From Oerskovia flava (lineage in GTDB: Bacteria; Actinomycetota; Actinomycetes; Actinomycetales; Cellulomonadaceae), in the NCBI RefSeq assembly GCF_026163685.1, contig NZ_JAOXSR010000006.1, positions 1 through 64,000 of the forward strand: a stretch of 64,000 bases of DNA. Reading direction: 5' to 3'. A program made the position numbers and the translations under genes. Below, piece after piece: positions 8,712 to 17,165 of the stretch (within the stretch, counting starts at the first letter, position 1; the number at the start of each line of letters is the position of its first letter). The notes beneath the pieces were generated by a model. That model saw only the letters and a program-made list of their open reading frames with translations, ran no database searches and was not told the origin of the DNA.

Positions 8712-9626
8712 GTGACCATCTTTCGCGGCATCGTCCCGCCGATCCTCACCCCCCTGACCACCGACGGGGAGGTCGACACGGCCTCCCTCGTCCGCCTCAC
8801 GCGGCACCTGCTCGACGCGGGCGTGCACGGGCTGTTCGTGCTCGGCTCGACCGGCGAGGTCGCCTACCTCACGGACACCCAGCGCGAGCTCGTCGTCCGC
8901 ACCGTCGCCGAGACCACCGCCGGGCGCGTCCCGGTCCTCGCGGGCGCGATCGAGCTGACGTCGGCGCGCGTCGTGGCGCAGGCCCGCGCCGCCGTCGCGG
9001 CGGGTGCGGACGCGGTCGTCGCCACCGCGCCGGTCTACGCGATCAACGACGTCGACGAGATCGAGCAGCACCTGCGGACGGTCGCCGCGGCAGTCGACGT
9101 CCCGCTCCTCGCCTACGACATCCCGGTGCGCGTGCGCACCAAGCTCCCGCTCGAGATGCTGGTGCGGCTCGGCCGCGAAGGTGTCCTCGCGGGCGTCAAG
9201 GACTCCTCGGGCGACGACGTCGGCTTCCGCCGCCTCGTCGCGGCCAACGCCGCCGCGGGCTCGCCGCTGGCGCTGTTCACGGGGCACGAGGTCGTCGTCG
9301 ACGGCATGCTGCTGCTGGGCGCCGACGGGGTCGTGCCGGGACTCGGGAACGTCGACGCCGCCGGGTACGTGCGGCTGTGGGACCTCGCCGACGCCGGCAA
9401 GTGGGACGAGGCCCGCCGTGAGCAGGACCGCCTCGCCGCGCTGTTCGAGATCGTCTTCCAGGCCGGTGGCCGCTCGGGCGACGCCGCCGGGGTCGGCGCC
9501 TTCAAGGTCGCCGTCCACGCCCAGGGCCTCGTCGACACCGCCACCATGGCCCACCCCGTGGCGCCGCTCGACGCCCCGGTCGTCGGACGCATCGAGACGA
9601 TCGTGCGGGAGGCCGGGCTTGCGTGA
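8712..9626 (+). CDS. nanA: DHDPS/N-acetylneuraminate lyase family aldolase, probable NanA
   Basis: A 304-residue class I aldolase of the DapA/NanA superfamily. GSTGE near residues 45-49 binds the carboxylate of pyruvate. AYDIPV gives the catalytic tyrosine (about Y135) and GVKDSSGDD the Schiff-base lysine (about K163). I prefer GTG 8712, with ACGGAG six bases upstream, over GTG 8685, which overlaps the previous stop but has no closer ribosome site. Family members include lysine-pathway DapA, which is not expected in such an operon. Adjacency to nanK- and nanE-like genes supports cleavage of N-acetylneuraminate to ManNAc and pyruvate. Confidence 0.8.
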   Translation: MTIFRGIVPPILTPLTTDGEVDTASLVRLTRHLLDAGVHGLFVLGSTGEVAYLTDTQRELVVRTVAETTAGRVPVLAGAIELTSARVVAQARAAVAAGADAVVATAPVYAINDVDEIEQHLRTVAAAVDVPLLAYDIPVRVRTKLPLEMLVRLGREGVLAGVKDSSGDDVGFRRLVAANAAAGSPLALFTGHEVVVDGMLLLGADGVVPGLGNVDAAGYVRLWDLADAGKWDEARREQDRLAALFEIVFQAGGRSGDAAGVGAFKVAVHAQGLVDTATMAHPVAPLDAPVVGRIETIVREAGLA

Positions 9627-10617
9627 GGCGCGCCCGACCGGGCCGGGGCGCGGGTCCGTCGTCGGCGTCGACCTCGGAGGCACCAAGATCGCCGCCGCCC
9701 GGGTCGACGCCGACGGCGCGTGCGGACCGGTCCGCACGCGGCCCACTCCCGCCCGGCGGGGGCCGGGCGCGGTGCTCGACGCCGTCGCGGACGCCGTGCG
9801 GGAGGTCGTCGACGAGTCCGGGGGCGGGTTGCGCGCGCTCGGGCTCGGTACGGCCGGCGTCGTCGACGTCGGCCGCGGCGTCGTGGTGTCCGCGACCGAC
9901 ACGCTGCCCGGCTGGGCCGGGACCGACCTGGTCGCGGCGCTCCGGCACCGCCTCGGCGGCCTCGTCCCCGTGGCGGGCGGGCCGCTGGCCGTGCACGCCG
10001 AGAACGACGTCGACGCGCACGCGGCCGGCGAGGCCTGGCTCGGTGCGGCGGCGGGCGCGAGCAGCGCCCTGCTGGTCGCCGTCGGGACGGGCGTCGGCGG
10101 GGCCGTCGTGCTCGACGGGCGCCCCCTGCGCGGCGCGCACCACCTCGCCGGGGAGATGGGGCACGTGCCCGTCCCCGGGGCAGAGGGGCTGCGGTGCTCC
10201 TGCGGGCGGACCGGCCACCTGGAGGCCGTCGCCGCAGGGCCCGCGATCCACCGCCGCTACCTCGCCCTCGGCGGGGCGACGTCCAGCCCCGACGCCCGGG
10301 ACGTCGTCGCCCGTGCGGACCAGGGCGACGCGCTCGCGGTGCGCGTCGTGCGCGCGGCCGGGGCCGCCGTCGGGCGAGCCGTGGCCGGCGTCGCGACCGT
10401 GCTCGACCCCGAGGTCGTCGTCGTGGGTGGTGGGCTCGCCCGGGCGGGCGACCTGTGGTGGGCCGCCCTCGAGGGCGCGCTCCGGGCCGAGGTCGTCGAC
10501 GTGCTCGCCGGGCTGCCCGTCCGGCCTGCAAGGCTGGGCGCCAGCGCCGCGATCGTCGGAGCGGCGCGCGGCGCCTGGGAGCACACCGCACGGACAGCCG
10601 GACGGAGAGCCTCATGA
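9619..10617 (+). CDS. nanK: ROK-family sugar kinase, probable N-acetylmannosamine kinase
   Basis: The 332-residue ROK kinase starts at TTG 9619: no ATG or GTG is available in frame near the conserved VGVDLGGTKIAAARV, and GGGAGG at 9607-9612 is six bases away. The start lies inside nanA (8-bp overlap). AENDVDAHAAGEA, VGTGVGGAVVLDG and the ROK signature are present. The zinc motif reads GHVPV...CSCGRTGHLEA: the third cysteine of the usual CxCGxxGC is a histidine. It would phosphorylate ManNAc to ManNAc-6-P. Glucokinase is the main alternative. Confidence 0.8.
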   Translation: MREARPTGPGRGSVVGVDLGGTKIAAARVDADGACGPVRTRPTPARRGPGAVLDAVADAVREVVDESGGGLRALGLGTAGVVDVGRGVVVSATDTLPGWAGTDLVAALRHRLGGLVPVAGGPLAVHAENDVDAHAAGEAWLGAAAGASSALLVAVGTGVGGAVVLDGRPLRGAHHLAGEMGHVPVPGAEGLRCSCGRTGHLEAVAAGPAIHRRYLALGGATSSPDARDVVARADQGDALAVRVVRAAGAAVGRAVAGVATVLDPEVVVVGGGLARAGDLWWAALEGALRAEVVDVLAGLPVRPARLGASAAIVGAARGAWEHTARTAGRRAS

Positions 10618-11333
10618 CCACCCCACCCCTCGACCGCCCCGGCGTGCTCGACACGATCCGCGGCGGCCTGATCGTCTCGTGCCAGGCCTACCCCGGTGAG
10701 CCCTTGCGCGACCCCCGCACCATGACGCAGATGGCGCTCGCCGCGGTCGCGGGCGGTGCCGCGGCCGTCCGCGCCCAGGGCCTCGCCGACATCGTGGGGA
10801 TCGTCGCGGCGGTCGACGTCCCCGTCGTCGGCCTGTGGAAAGACGGGCACGACGGCGTCTTCATCACCCCGACGCTCGACCACGCCCTCGCCGTCGCGCA
10901 GGCAGGAGCGCACGTCGTCGCCCTCGACGGGACACGGCGACCCCGGCCCGACGGGCTCGACCTCGCGACCACGGTCGCGAGGCTGCGCGAGGAGGCCGAC
11001 GTGCTCGTCATGGCCGACTGCGGCTCCCTCGACGACGCGCTCGCCGCCCAGTCCGCCGGCGTCGACCTCCTCGGCACGACGCTCGCCGGCTACACCGGCG
11101 AGCGCCCGCGGACCGCCGGTCCGGACCTCGAGCTCGTCGACCAGATGGTCGCCACCTGCTCGCTGCCGGTCGTCGTCGAGGGCCGGGTGCACACCCCCGC
11201 CCAGGCGGCCGCGGCGATGGCGCACGGGGCGTTCAGCGTGTGCGTCGGCACCGCCATCACCCACCCGACCACCCTCACGACCTGGTTCACCGACGCGATC
11301 GGGACCGAGACAGCGGCGGAGCCGCCTGCTTGA
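10614..11333 (+). CDS. nanE: N-acetylmannosamine-6-phosphate 2-epimerase
   Basis: The 239-residue product fits NanE. Key blocks are RGGLIVSCQAYPGEPL, IVGIWK-like VVGLWKDGHDG, FITPTLDHALAVAQAGAHVVALDGT (carrying active-site Asp), VMADCGSLDDA, GTTLAGYTGE and VVVEGRVHTPAQAAAAMAHGA. It interconverts ManNAc-6-P and GlcNAc-6-P, linking sialic acid breakdown to NagA/NagB. ATG 10614 overlaps the nanK stop (ATGA) and ACGGAGAG lies before it. It is the last gene of the importer operon. Confidence 0.92.
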   Translation: MTTPPLDRPGVLDTIRGGLIVSCQAYPGEPLRDPRTMTQMALAAVAGGAAAVRAQGLADIVGIVAAVDVPVVGLWKDGHDGVFITPTLDHALAVAQAGAHVVALDGTRRPRPDGLDLATTVARLREEADVLVMADCGSLDDALAAQSAGVDLLGTTLAGYTGERPRTAGPDLELVDQMVATCSLPVVVEGRVHTPAQAAAAMAHGAFSVCVGTAITHPTTLTTWFTDAIGTETAAEPPA

Positions 11334-11335
11334 CC

Positions 11336-11357
11336 CTGTCCCGAGGACAGCCTTTCT
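11336..11357 (+). terminator. weak terminator after nanE
   Basis: Three bases after the nanE stop, CTGTCC-cga-GGACAG forms a 6-bp stem followed by cctttct. It is short, but it is the only hairpin with a T-rich tail in the gap and lies exactly at the operon end. Confidence 0.4.
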
Positions 11358-11447
11358 ACTAGACCACGAGCCGTCTCCAGCCACGCGCTGACGCATCGCC
11401 GTGTTCCGACCTGGGAGGGGCTCTCCGTCCGAGGGCAGGAGTCAAGA

Positions 11448-13319
11448 GTGCAGAGCGAGCAGCAACGTCCGCGTCCGACCGGCGCGACCAGGGCGGGCTC
11501 CGGAGGCGGTGTGCTGCGCTTCTGGGTCCCCCTCGTGCTCGTGTCGGTGGCCGCCCTCGTCCTCACCTGGCTCAACCGGAGCCCGTGGTGGGGCTGGGCG
11601 CTCGTGGTGGCGCTGCTCGTGGTGGCCGGGGCAGTCGTGCACCGTCGACCCCGCGGGAGCGGCCTGCGCCAGACCGTGGTGTGGCTCGTCGTCGGGGCGG
11701 TCGTGTGCGCCACGGCCGTGCTCGCCTACCCGCCCCCGCAGACCCGGGCCGCGGGCGGTGCCGAGCCGCAGGCCTCCGAGACCGTCTCCACGCAGCAGGG
11801 TCCGGTGCAAGGGGTTCTCAACGACAGCCGCACGGTGGAGATCTTCGCGGGCATCCCGTACGCACAGGCCCCGGTGGGAGACCTGCGCTGGCGCCCGCCC
11901 TTGCCGCCCGCGCCGCGCGACGGGTTGCTCGTCGCCGACACCTTCTCCCCGGTGCCCGTCCAAGGAACGTCCAGGTTCCTGACCCGGGCCCTCTCCCAGG
12001 TGGTCGACGTGCCCCTGGAGAAGACGCTGCTCAACCCGTTCCCGGTGAGCGAGGACAGCCTCTCCCTCAACGTCTGGCGCAGCACGAGACCCGCGTCGCC
12101 ACAGCTCCCGGTCCTCGTCTACATCCCGGGCGGAGGCTTCGCGACCGGCTCCGGCGCGCTGCCGTTGTACGACGGTGAGTCGCTCGCCTCTCGCGGCGGG
12201 ATGATCACGGTCACCATCAACTACCGGCTGGGTGTGCTCGGCTTCCTCTCGCACCCCGGCCTCGCGGCGGAGTCCCCGGACGACGCCTCGGGGAACTACG
12301 GGATCCTGGACCAGATCGCCGCCCTGGAGTGGGTGCGCGACAACATCGCGGCGTTCGGCGGCGACCCCGACCGGGTGACGGTCGCCGGCGAGTCGGCCGG
12401 TGGTGAGAGCGTCTGCCTCCTGGGCGCGACGCCGCTCGCAGCGGGCCTCGTGGACGGCATCATCGGCGGCAGCGGTGCGTGCATGGGCACGGCGGGCGAC
12501 ACCGGGGACGGTGACCAGTTCGACACCCGCGAGGCAGCGGAGGACGCCGGTCGCCGACTGAGCGAGGAGCTGGGCGGCGCCACGGTCGAGGAGATGCGCG
12601 CGCTGCCCGTCGACCGCGTCGTGGACGCGGCGGAGTCGCTCGGCAGCCACTGGCGTCCGTCCGTCGACGGCCACGTGCTGAGCAGGGCACCGGCGGAGAT
12701 CTACGCCTCCGGAGACCAGCTGGACGTGCCGATCCTCGTCGGCAGCAACGCGCACGAGGCGTCGCTCGCGCTGGCCGCCCCGCCCGACACCGACGTCGAC
12801 GCGTACCTCGCGTCGGTCCGGGAGGAGCACGGCGACGACACGGAGCGGTTCCTCGACCTGTACCCCGGCCGCACGGAGGAGGAGGTGCTCGACTCCCTCC
12901 TGCAGGCCCAGACCGACAAGGTCATGACCCGCGCCATGCGACGCTGGGCACTCCTGCAGACGCAGACGGGCACGTCCGACGCCTACCTCTACTTCTTCTC
13001 GCACGTCCCGCCCGAGAAGGGCCTCGAGAAGTTCGGCGCGTACCACGGCGCCGAGGTGGCGTACGCCTACGACAACCTCGGCGCGGACAGCGCCGCCGAC
13101 TACACCGAGGCCGACTACCGGCTCCGCGACCAGATGAGCGGGTACTGGACGAACTTCGTCCGGACCGGCGACCCGGGCTCAGCGGGCCTGCCGCGGTGGC
13201 CGACGGTCGAGCAGGCGCCCGACCACGTCATGGAGTTCGACGCCGGCGCGGGGATGGCGCACCGTCCGCGTCCGGACGCCGTCGACTACTGGATGGACGT
13301 CGACGGACCGATCCCCTGA
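11448..13319 (+). CDS. membrane-anchored carboxylesterase type B
   Basis: The 623-residue protein is an esterase preceded by about 95 residues with three hydrophobic segments (FWVPLVLVSVAALVLTWL, WALVVALLVVAGAVV, VVWLVVGAVVCATAVLA). The esterase domain has the oxyanion loop YIPGGGFATGS, the nucleophile in GESAGG (S316), and probable catalytic H533 in KFGAYHGAEVAY. Ordinary members are soluble or have one signal peptide, so the triple-helix anchor is odd; the catalytic domain would face outside. AGGAG at 11437-11441 supports GTG 11448. The 3' end overlaps the convergent ABC-F gene by 34 bp. Substrate is unknown; ester drugs, lipids or acylated sugars are all possible. Confidence 0.85.
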   Translation: MQSEQQRPRPTGATRAGSGGGVLRFWVPLVLVSVAALVLTWLNRSPWWGWALVVALLVVAGAVVHRRPRGSGLRQTVVWLVVGAVVCATAVLAYPPPQTRAAGGAEPQASETVSTQQGPVQGVLNDSRTVEIFAGIPYAQAPVGDLRWRPPLPPAPRDGLLVADTFSPVPVQGTSRFLTRALSQVVDVPLEKTLLNPFPVSEDSLSLNVWRSTRPASPQLPVLVYIPGGGFATGSGALPLYDGESLASRGGMITVTINYRLGVLGFLSHPGLAAESPDDASGNYGILDQIAALEWVRDNIAAFGGDPDRVTVAGESAGGESVCLLGATPLAAGLVDGIIGGSGACMGTAGDTGDGDQFDTREAAEDAGRRLSEELGGATVEEMRALPVDRVVDAAESLGSHWRPSVDGHVLSRAPAEIYASGDQLDVPILVGSNAHEASLALAAPPDTDVDAYLASVREEHGDDTERFLDLYPGRTEEEVLDSLLQAQTDKVMTRAMRRWALLQTQTGTSDAYLYFFSHVPPEKGLEKFGAYHGAEVAYAYDNLGADSAADYTEADYRLRDQMSGYWTNFVRTGDPGSAGLPRWPTVEQAPDHVMEFDAGAGMAHRPRPDAVDYWMDVDGPIP

Positions 13320-15028
13320 CCGCCAGGCGTGAGGTGCACGACGTCGCCGCGCCAGCTGCGCCGCAACCACCGGTCGTGGGAGGCGACGACGACCGCACCG
13401 GGCCACGACTCGATGGCCTCGAGGAGCTCGGTCGCAAGGGTGAGCGAGAAGTGGTTGGTCGGCTCGTCGAGCAGCAGGACGTCGGGCGTCTGGGACAGGA
13501 GCATCGCCAGGACCACGCGGCGGCGCTGACCGACGGACAGGTCGGCCAGGGGTCGGCCGAGGTCCCGCGGGGCGACGAGCCCGTGCGCGTCGACGTCGCG
13601 CCCGCCGTCCGCGCCACGGTCACCCTGCACCAGCGTGAGGATCTCCCGCGGGGTGCGCGCCTCGTCACCGAGGTGAACGTCCTGCTCCAGCAGCGCCACC
13701 ACGGCCCCCCGTGCCCGTCCCACCACCCCGGCGCTCGGGCGGACGTCGCCCGCGAGCGCGTGCAGCAGCGTCGACTTGCCCGTCCCGTTCCCGCCGGTCA
13801 CCAGCAGCCGGGCGCCCCGGGCGACCGCGATCGACGGCGCCCCCGCGGCCGGCAGATCGAGCCGGACGGCCTCGCCGTCCCCGTGCACGACGACGTCCCG
13901 CGCCCACAGCACGAGCCCACCCGGGTCGTCGGGAGCCCAGCGGGCGGGCGGCGGGGCGAGGCGCATCGGTACCGGCGGGCGACGGACCTGCACGCGCTCG
14001 AGCGTCGCGAGCCGCCGCTGGGCGTCGCGCACCCGACGCGAGACCTGACCCTCGACCCGGTCCCCGCGCCGGCCGAACGCCATCTTGTTGCCGTCCCGGA
14101 TCGGTCGGTCGTGACCGACCTGGCGGGCGGTCGTCGCGACGGTGCGGCGCAGGTCGCGCAGCTCTGCCTGCTCGACGGCGAATCGCTCCTCCCAGCGTCC
14201 CCGCTCGACCCGCTTGGCCACGAGGTAGTCGCTGTAGCTCCCGCCGTACAGCATCGCGCCGCCCGGGTCGAGATCGACGATCTCGGTGCACACCTCGTCG
14301 AGGAACACCCGGTCGTGGCTGGCGAGGAGGACCGCCCCCGGCAGCGCTCGCAGCGCGGTCGCGAGGTAGTCGGCGGCATCGTCGTCGAGGTGGTTCGTCG
14401 GTTCGTCGAGGAGCAGGGCTCCCGGCTGGCGGATCAGCAGCGCCGCCAGGCCCACCCGGCTGCGCTGGCCACCCGACAGCCGCCCGAGCGGCCTGCGCTC
14501 GGAGCCCACGAGGCCGAGGCCCGCGAGGGTGCGGGCGGCGCGCGCGTCCGCGTCCCACACGTCGGCGAGCTCGGCGCGCAGGAGGGCGTGGTCGTACGTG
14601 GCGGCGCCCGGCAACGCACCGTCCGTGGTGGAGGCGCCGTGCGGCGGCTGACCAGTCCCGGCGAGCGCCACCGCCGATGCCTCGAGCTCGGCCTCGAGCC
14701 TGCGGACCCCCGCGAGGGCGTCGTCGACGACGTCGCCGACGGTCCAGGTCGACGGGTACGGCAGCTCCTGGTGCAGGTGGCCGACGTCGTCCGGGATCTC
14801 GACCGTCCCCGCGTCCGGATCCTCGAGCCCGGCGAGTAGACGCAGGAGCGTCGACTTGCCCGCCCCGTTCTCCCCGACCAGGCCGGTGCGGTGGCCGGGG
14901 TCGACGGCGAGGGTCACGTCCCGCAGGACGGCGCGACCGTCGTAGGACTTCGCCAGGTCCTGCGCGCGGAGCACCGGGGTGCGGCGCGCGGACGAGGAGT
15001 GGTGAGGGGAAGGGTGTGCAGAGGTCAT
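13286..15028 (-). CDS. ABC-F family ATPase, antibiotic-resistance-like
   Basis: This 580-residue protein has two ATPase domains and no membrane segment. Domain 1 has GENGAGKS, LSGGQRSRV and LLLDEPTNHLD. The interdomain linker (about 250-330) is long, basic and helical. Domain 2 has GGNGTGKS, LSVGQRRRV and LLLDEPTNHFS, where F-S replaces the usual L-D. ABC-F proteins bind the ribosomal E site, and many actinobacterial ones dislodge macrolides, lincosamides or pleuromutilins. The layout resembles that antibiotic-resistance group more than housekeeping EttA, but this is inference. ATG 15028 is chosen for AGGTGAG just upstream; the ORF is open to 15139. Confidence 0.85.
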   Translation of the reverse strand: MTSAHPSPHHSSSARRTPVLRAQDLAKSYDGRAVLRDVTLAVDPGHRTGLVGENGAGKSTLLRLLAGLEDPDAGTVEIPDDVGHLHQELPYPSTWTVGDVVDDALAGVRRLEAELEASAVALAGTGQPPHGASTTDGALPGAATYDHALLRAELADVWDADARAARTLAGLGLVGSERRPLGRLSGGQRSRVGLAALLIRQPGALLLDEPTNHLDDDAADYLATALRALPGAVLLASHDRVFLDEVCTEIVDLDPGGAMLYGGSYSDYLVAKRVERGRWEERFAVEQAELRDLRRTVATTARQVGHDRPIRDGNKMAFGRRGDRVEGQVSRRVRDAQRRLATLERVQVRRPPVPMRLAPPPARWAPDDPGGLVLWARDVVVHGDGEAVRLDLPAAGAPSIAVARGARLLVTGGNGTGKSTLLHALAGDVRPSAGVVGRARGAVVALLEQDVHLGDEARTPREILTLVQGDRGADGGRDVDAHGLVAPRDLGRPLADLSVGQRRRVVLAMLLSQTPDVLLLDEPTNHFSLTLATELLEAIESWPGAVVVASHDRWLRRSWRGDVVHLTPGGQGIGPSTSIQ

Positions 15029-15116
15029 GGGGCTCACCTGCCAGGTGGCACGCGGCAGCGCGTGCGGTCGAACGGACGGTCCGGGGCAGGTCAGATCCAC
15101 ATGGTGACGACCGTAC
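15029..15116 (-). promoter_or_regulatory. structured leader of the ABC-F gene
   Basis: On the minus strand, 7-bp arms GCACGCG/CGCGTGC form a hairpin at about 15047-15064. Directly after it CACCT-GGC-AGGTG would fold over the Shine-Dalgarno sequence of the ABC-F gene. Upstream, ATG-TGG-ATC-TGA at 15102-15091 could encode the three-residue peptide MWI, but without a clear ribosome site. Antibiotic-inducible ABC-F and erm genes are often controlled by leaders of this kind. Here it is a candidate only. Confidence 0.35.
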
Positions 15117-15170
15117 GGGGCGCGCGCAGGCTCCGTCACGGGAATTTCTCGGTGCCGGCACCGATGCCGA

Positions 15171-17165
15171 TCAGGGGGTAGCGGCGTCCTCGTCCGACTC
15201 GTCGTCGGACTCCTCGGTCCGGGCGTTGGAGTCGTCCGACGTCGTGGCGGACTCCGGCTCCTGCGACGGCGGGGGCTCCGAGTCCGGCGGGTCGGTGGGC
15301 TGAGGGGCAGGATCAGGCGGCTCAGGCGTCGTCGGCTCGGGCTCGGTCGGTGTCGGCTCGGGCGGCTTGGTGGGCTCGGGCGGCTTGGTGGGCTCGGGCG
15401 GCTTCGTCGGCTCGGGCGGCTTCGTCGGCTCGGTCGGCTTCGTCGGCTCGGTCGGCTTGGTGGGCTCGGGCGGCTTCGTCGGCTCGGTCGGCTTGGTGGG
15501 CTTCGTCGGCTTGTCCGAGTCAGGCTTCGGCTTCGGGTTCGGCGTGGTGGGCTCGCTCGGCTTCGCCGAGGGCTTGCCGGTCTTGCTGTCGGACGAGCCG
15601 GTCGAGGTCCGCCCCGGTGTCTTCGTCATGGAGCCACCGTCACCTGCACCAGGCTCCTGTACCGACGTCCCCGATCCAGAGCCACCAGAACCGCCGGTCG
15701 CTCCGCCCTCGGCGGGGGTGTACCGGCTCGGCATCGAGCCGGCGCCGAAGAACTCGAAGTGCCACGGCTCGGGCTTGGACCCGGTGAGCCGCGCCCACGC
15801 CGGGTTGTCCCAGCCGTAGTCGGGCCCGTGCACACGCAGCCAGATGTACTCGGCGGAGCGGCCGGACGGGATCGGCCCACCGAGGTCCACGGCGAGGCCC
15901 CAGCCGTGGTTCGAGGTGCCCGGGACCGCGGCGAGGTGCGGCTTGGCCGCACGGACCGCGACCTGCGCCTCGTACGACCGGTACGAGTCGGTCATGGGGA
16001 GCGAATACCCGAAGCGCTTCTCGAACTCGACGGCGAGAGCGTTGAGCCGTTCCGCAGCGTCGCACCGCAGCGCGTGCCCGGGCGCGAAGTCGAGCGGGCA
16101 CAGCGCCGACGCGGGGATCCGCCCGTTCTCGTACCCGGAGAGGTCGTGAGAGTAGCGGTCGACGACCTCAGCGAGACGTTCCGCGAGGTCCCCGTCGCCG
16201 GACGAGGTGGCGGTGCGCAGCACGCCGTCGGCCGGGACCACGAGGGCGGGGCTGAGCGCCGACGACGGGTCGATGAGGTTCGCCAGCCGCGTCGCGGCGG
16301 CCAGCACCTCGTCGAGGGTCACCTCGCCGTGGTCGTGCCCGTCCTCCGCCTCGGTGTCGATCCCGAGGCGGTCCAGCACGCTCAGGTCGAGATCGGGGAT
16401 CTCCTCGAACGCGGGCTCCTCCTCGGGCGCTTCACCCGACAGCTCGCTCTCCGTGCCACCCTCAGCGCCCTCCGTGCCGTCGGCGGTCGGTGCCGTGTCG
16501 TCCTCGGCCTCGTCCGGGGCCTCGTCGTCCCGCGCGGTCTCGTCCGTCGGGTCGGTGGCACCGTCAGCAGTGTCGGCGGACGCCGCGTCGTCGGTGGCCG
16601 GCCCGGCGGCCGGTTCGCCGTCCTCGGGCGACTCGTCGGTCGTCCGAGGGGCGAGGGTGGTCGGTGTCTCGTCGGGCACGATGCCGGACAGGTCCTCCAG
16701 GTCCGGCCCGGTGGGGACGTCCTTCTCGTGGCCCGCCGCGAACGGCGCCTGCTCGCCGTCATCCGTCTCGTCGACGTGCTCGTCGTGCTCGGCGTCCGGT
16801 GCGGCGAGCTGCGCGAGGTAGGTCGCCAGGAGCATGCCCAGCTCGGCGCGGGCCTGCTCGACGGGTGCCGTCAGCGGGGGTGTGGTGTCCGGGGTGAGGG
16901 CGTCCGCACGGTCGAGGACGGCCAGCACACGACCGAGCTGCGTCGCGTCGTCGACCTCCTCGTGCGAGACGAGCTGGACGACCGGAGTCTGGGAGACCTC
17001 CACCTGCTGGGCTCGAGGTGTCTCGCGCAGCCCGAACGCCTCGGGCTGGGTGAGGACGGCACCGGTCCCGAGTGCGAGGACGGTGCCGAGCACACCGGTG
17101 GCGACGGCGGTTGCGGCGCGCAGCGCGGTGGGTCGTTGGGCCCGATCCTGCCCGCGACTACCCAC
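15171..17165 (-). CDS. VanY-like D,D-carboxypeptidase with low-complexity tails
   Basis: The start is GTG 17165 (MGSRGQDRAQRP), with GGAG about 8 bases upstream; the frame is open further but shows no better start. A signal anchor (ATAVATGVLGTVLALGTGAVL) is followed by about 220 residues rich in Asp, Glu, Thr and Ala. The peptidase domain (about 355-490) has the M15B zinc motifs SNHGWGLAVD and PWHFE. These enzymes trim the terminal D-Ala of peptidoglycan peptides. After it come a Gly/Ser linker, about ten EPTKP-type pentapeptides, and a final acidic tail. At 664 residues it is far longer than VanY. The tails may span or bind the cell wall; that is inference. Confidence 0.85.
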   Translation of the reverse strand: MGSRGQDRAQRPTALRAATAVATGVLGTVLALGTGAVLTQPEAFGLRETPRAQQVEVSQTPVVQLVSHEEVDDATQLGRVLAVLDRADALTPDTTPPLTAPVEQARAELGMLLATYLAQLAAPDAEHDEHVDETDDGEQAPFAAGHEKDVPTGPDLEDLSGIVPDETPTTLAPRTTDESPEDGEPAAGPATDDAASADTADGATDPTDETARDDEAPDEAEDDTAPTADGTEGAEGGTESELSGEAPEEEPAFEEIPDLDLSVLDRLGIDTEAEDGHDHGEVTLDEVLAAATRLANLIDPSSALSPALVVPADGVLRTATSSGDGDLAERLAEVVDRYSHDLSGYENGRIPASALCPLDFAPGHALRCDAAERLNALAVEFEKRFGYSLPMTDSYRSYEAQVAVRAAKPHLAAVPGTSNHGWGLAVDLGGPIPSGRSAEYIWLRVHGPDYGWDNPAWARLTGSKPEPWHFEFFGAGSMPSRYTPAEGGATGGSGGSGSGTSVQEPGAGDGGSMTKTPGRTSTGSSDSKTGKPSAKPSEPTTPNPKPKPDSDKPTKPTKPTEPTKPPEPTKPTEPTKPTEPTKPPEPTKPPEPTKPPEPTKPPEPTPTEPEPTTPEPPDPAPQPTDPPDSEPPPSQEPESATTSDDSNARTEESDDESDEDAATP
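15353..15515 (-). repeat. 15-bp tandem repeat encoding EPTKP units
   Basis: About ten tandem copies of a 15-bp unit, variants of ggcttggtgggctcg and ggcttcgtcggctcg on the plus strand, encode alternating EPTKP and PEPTK pentapeptides in the C-terminal region of the carboxypeptidase. Third positions vary between copies, so the array is not freshly expanded, but copy number could still change by slippage. Confidence 0.85.
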
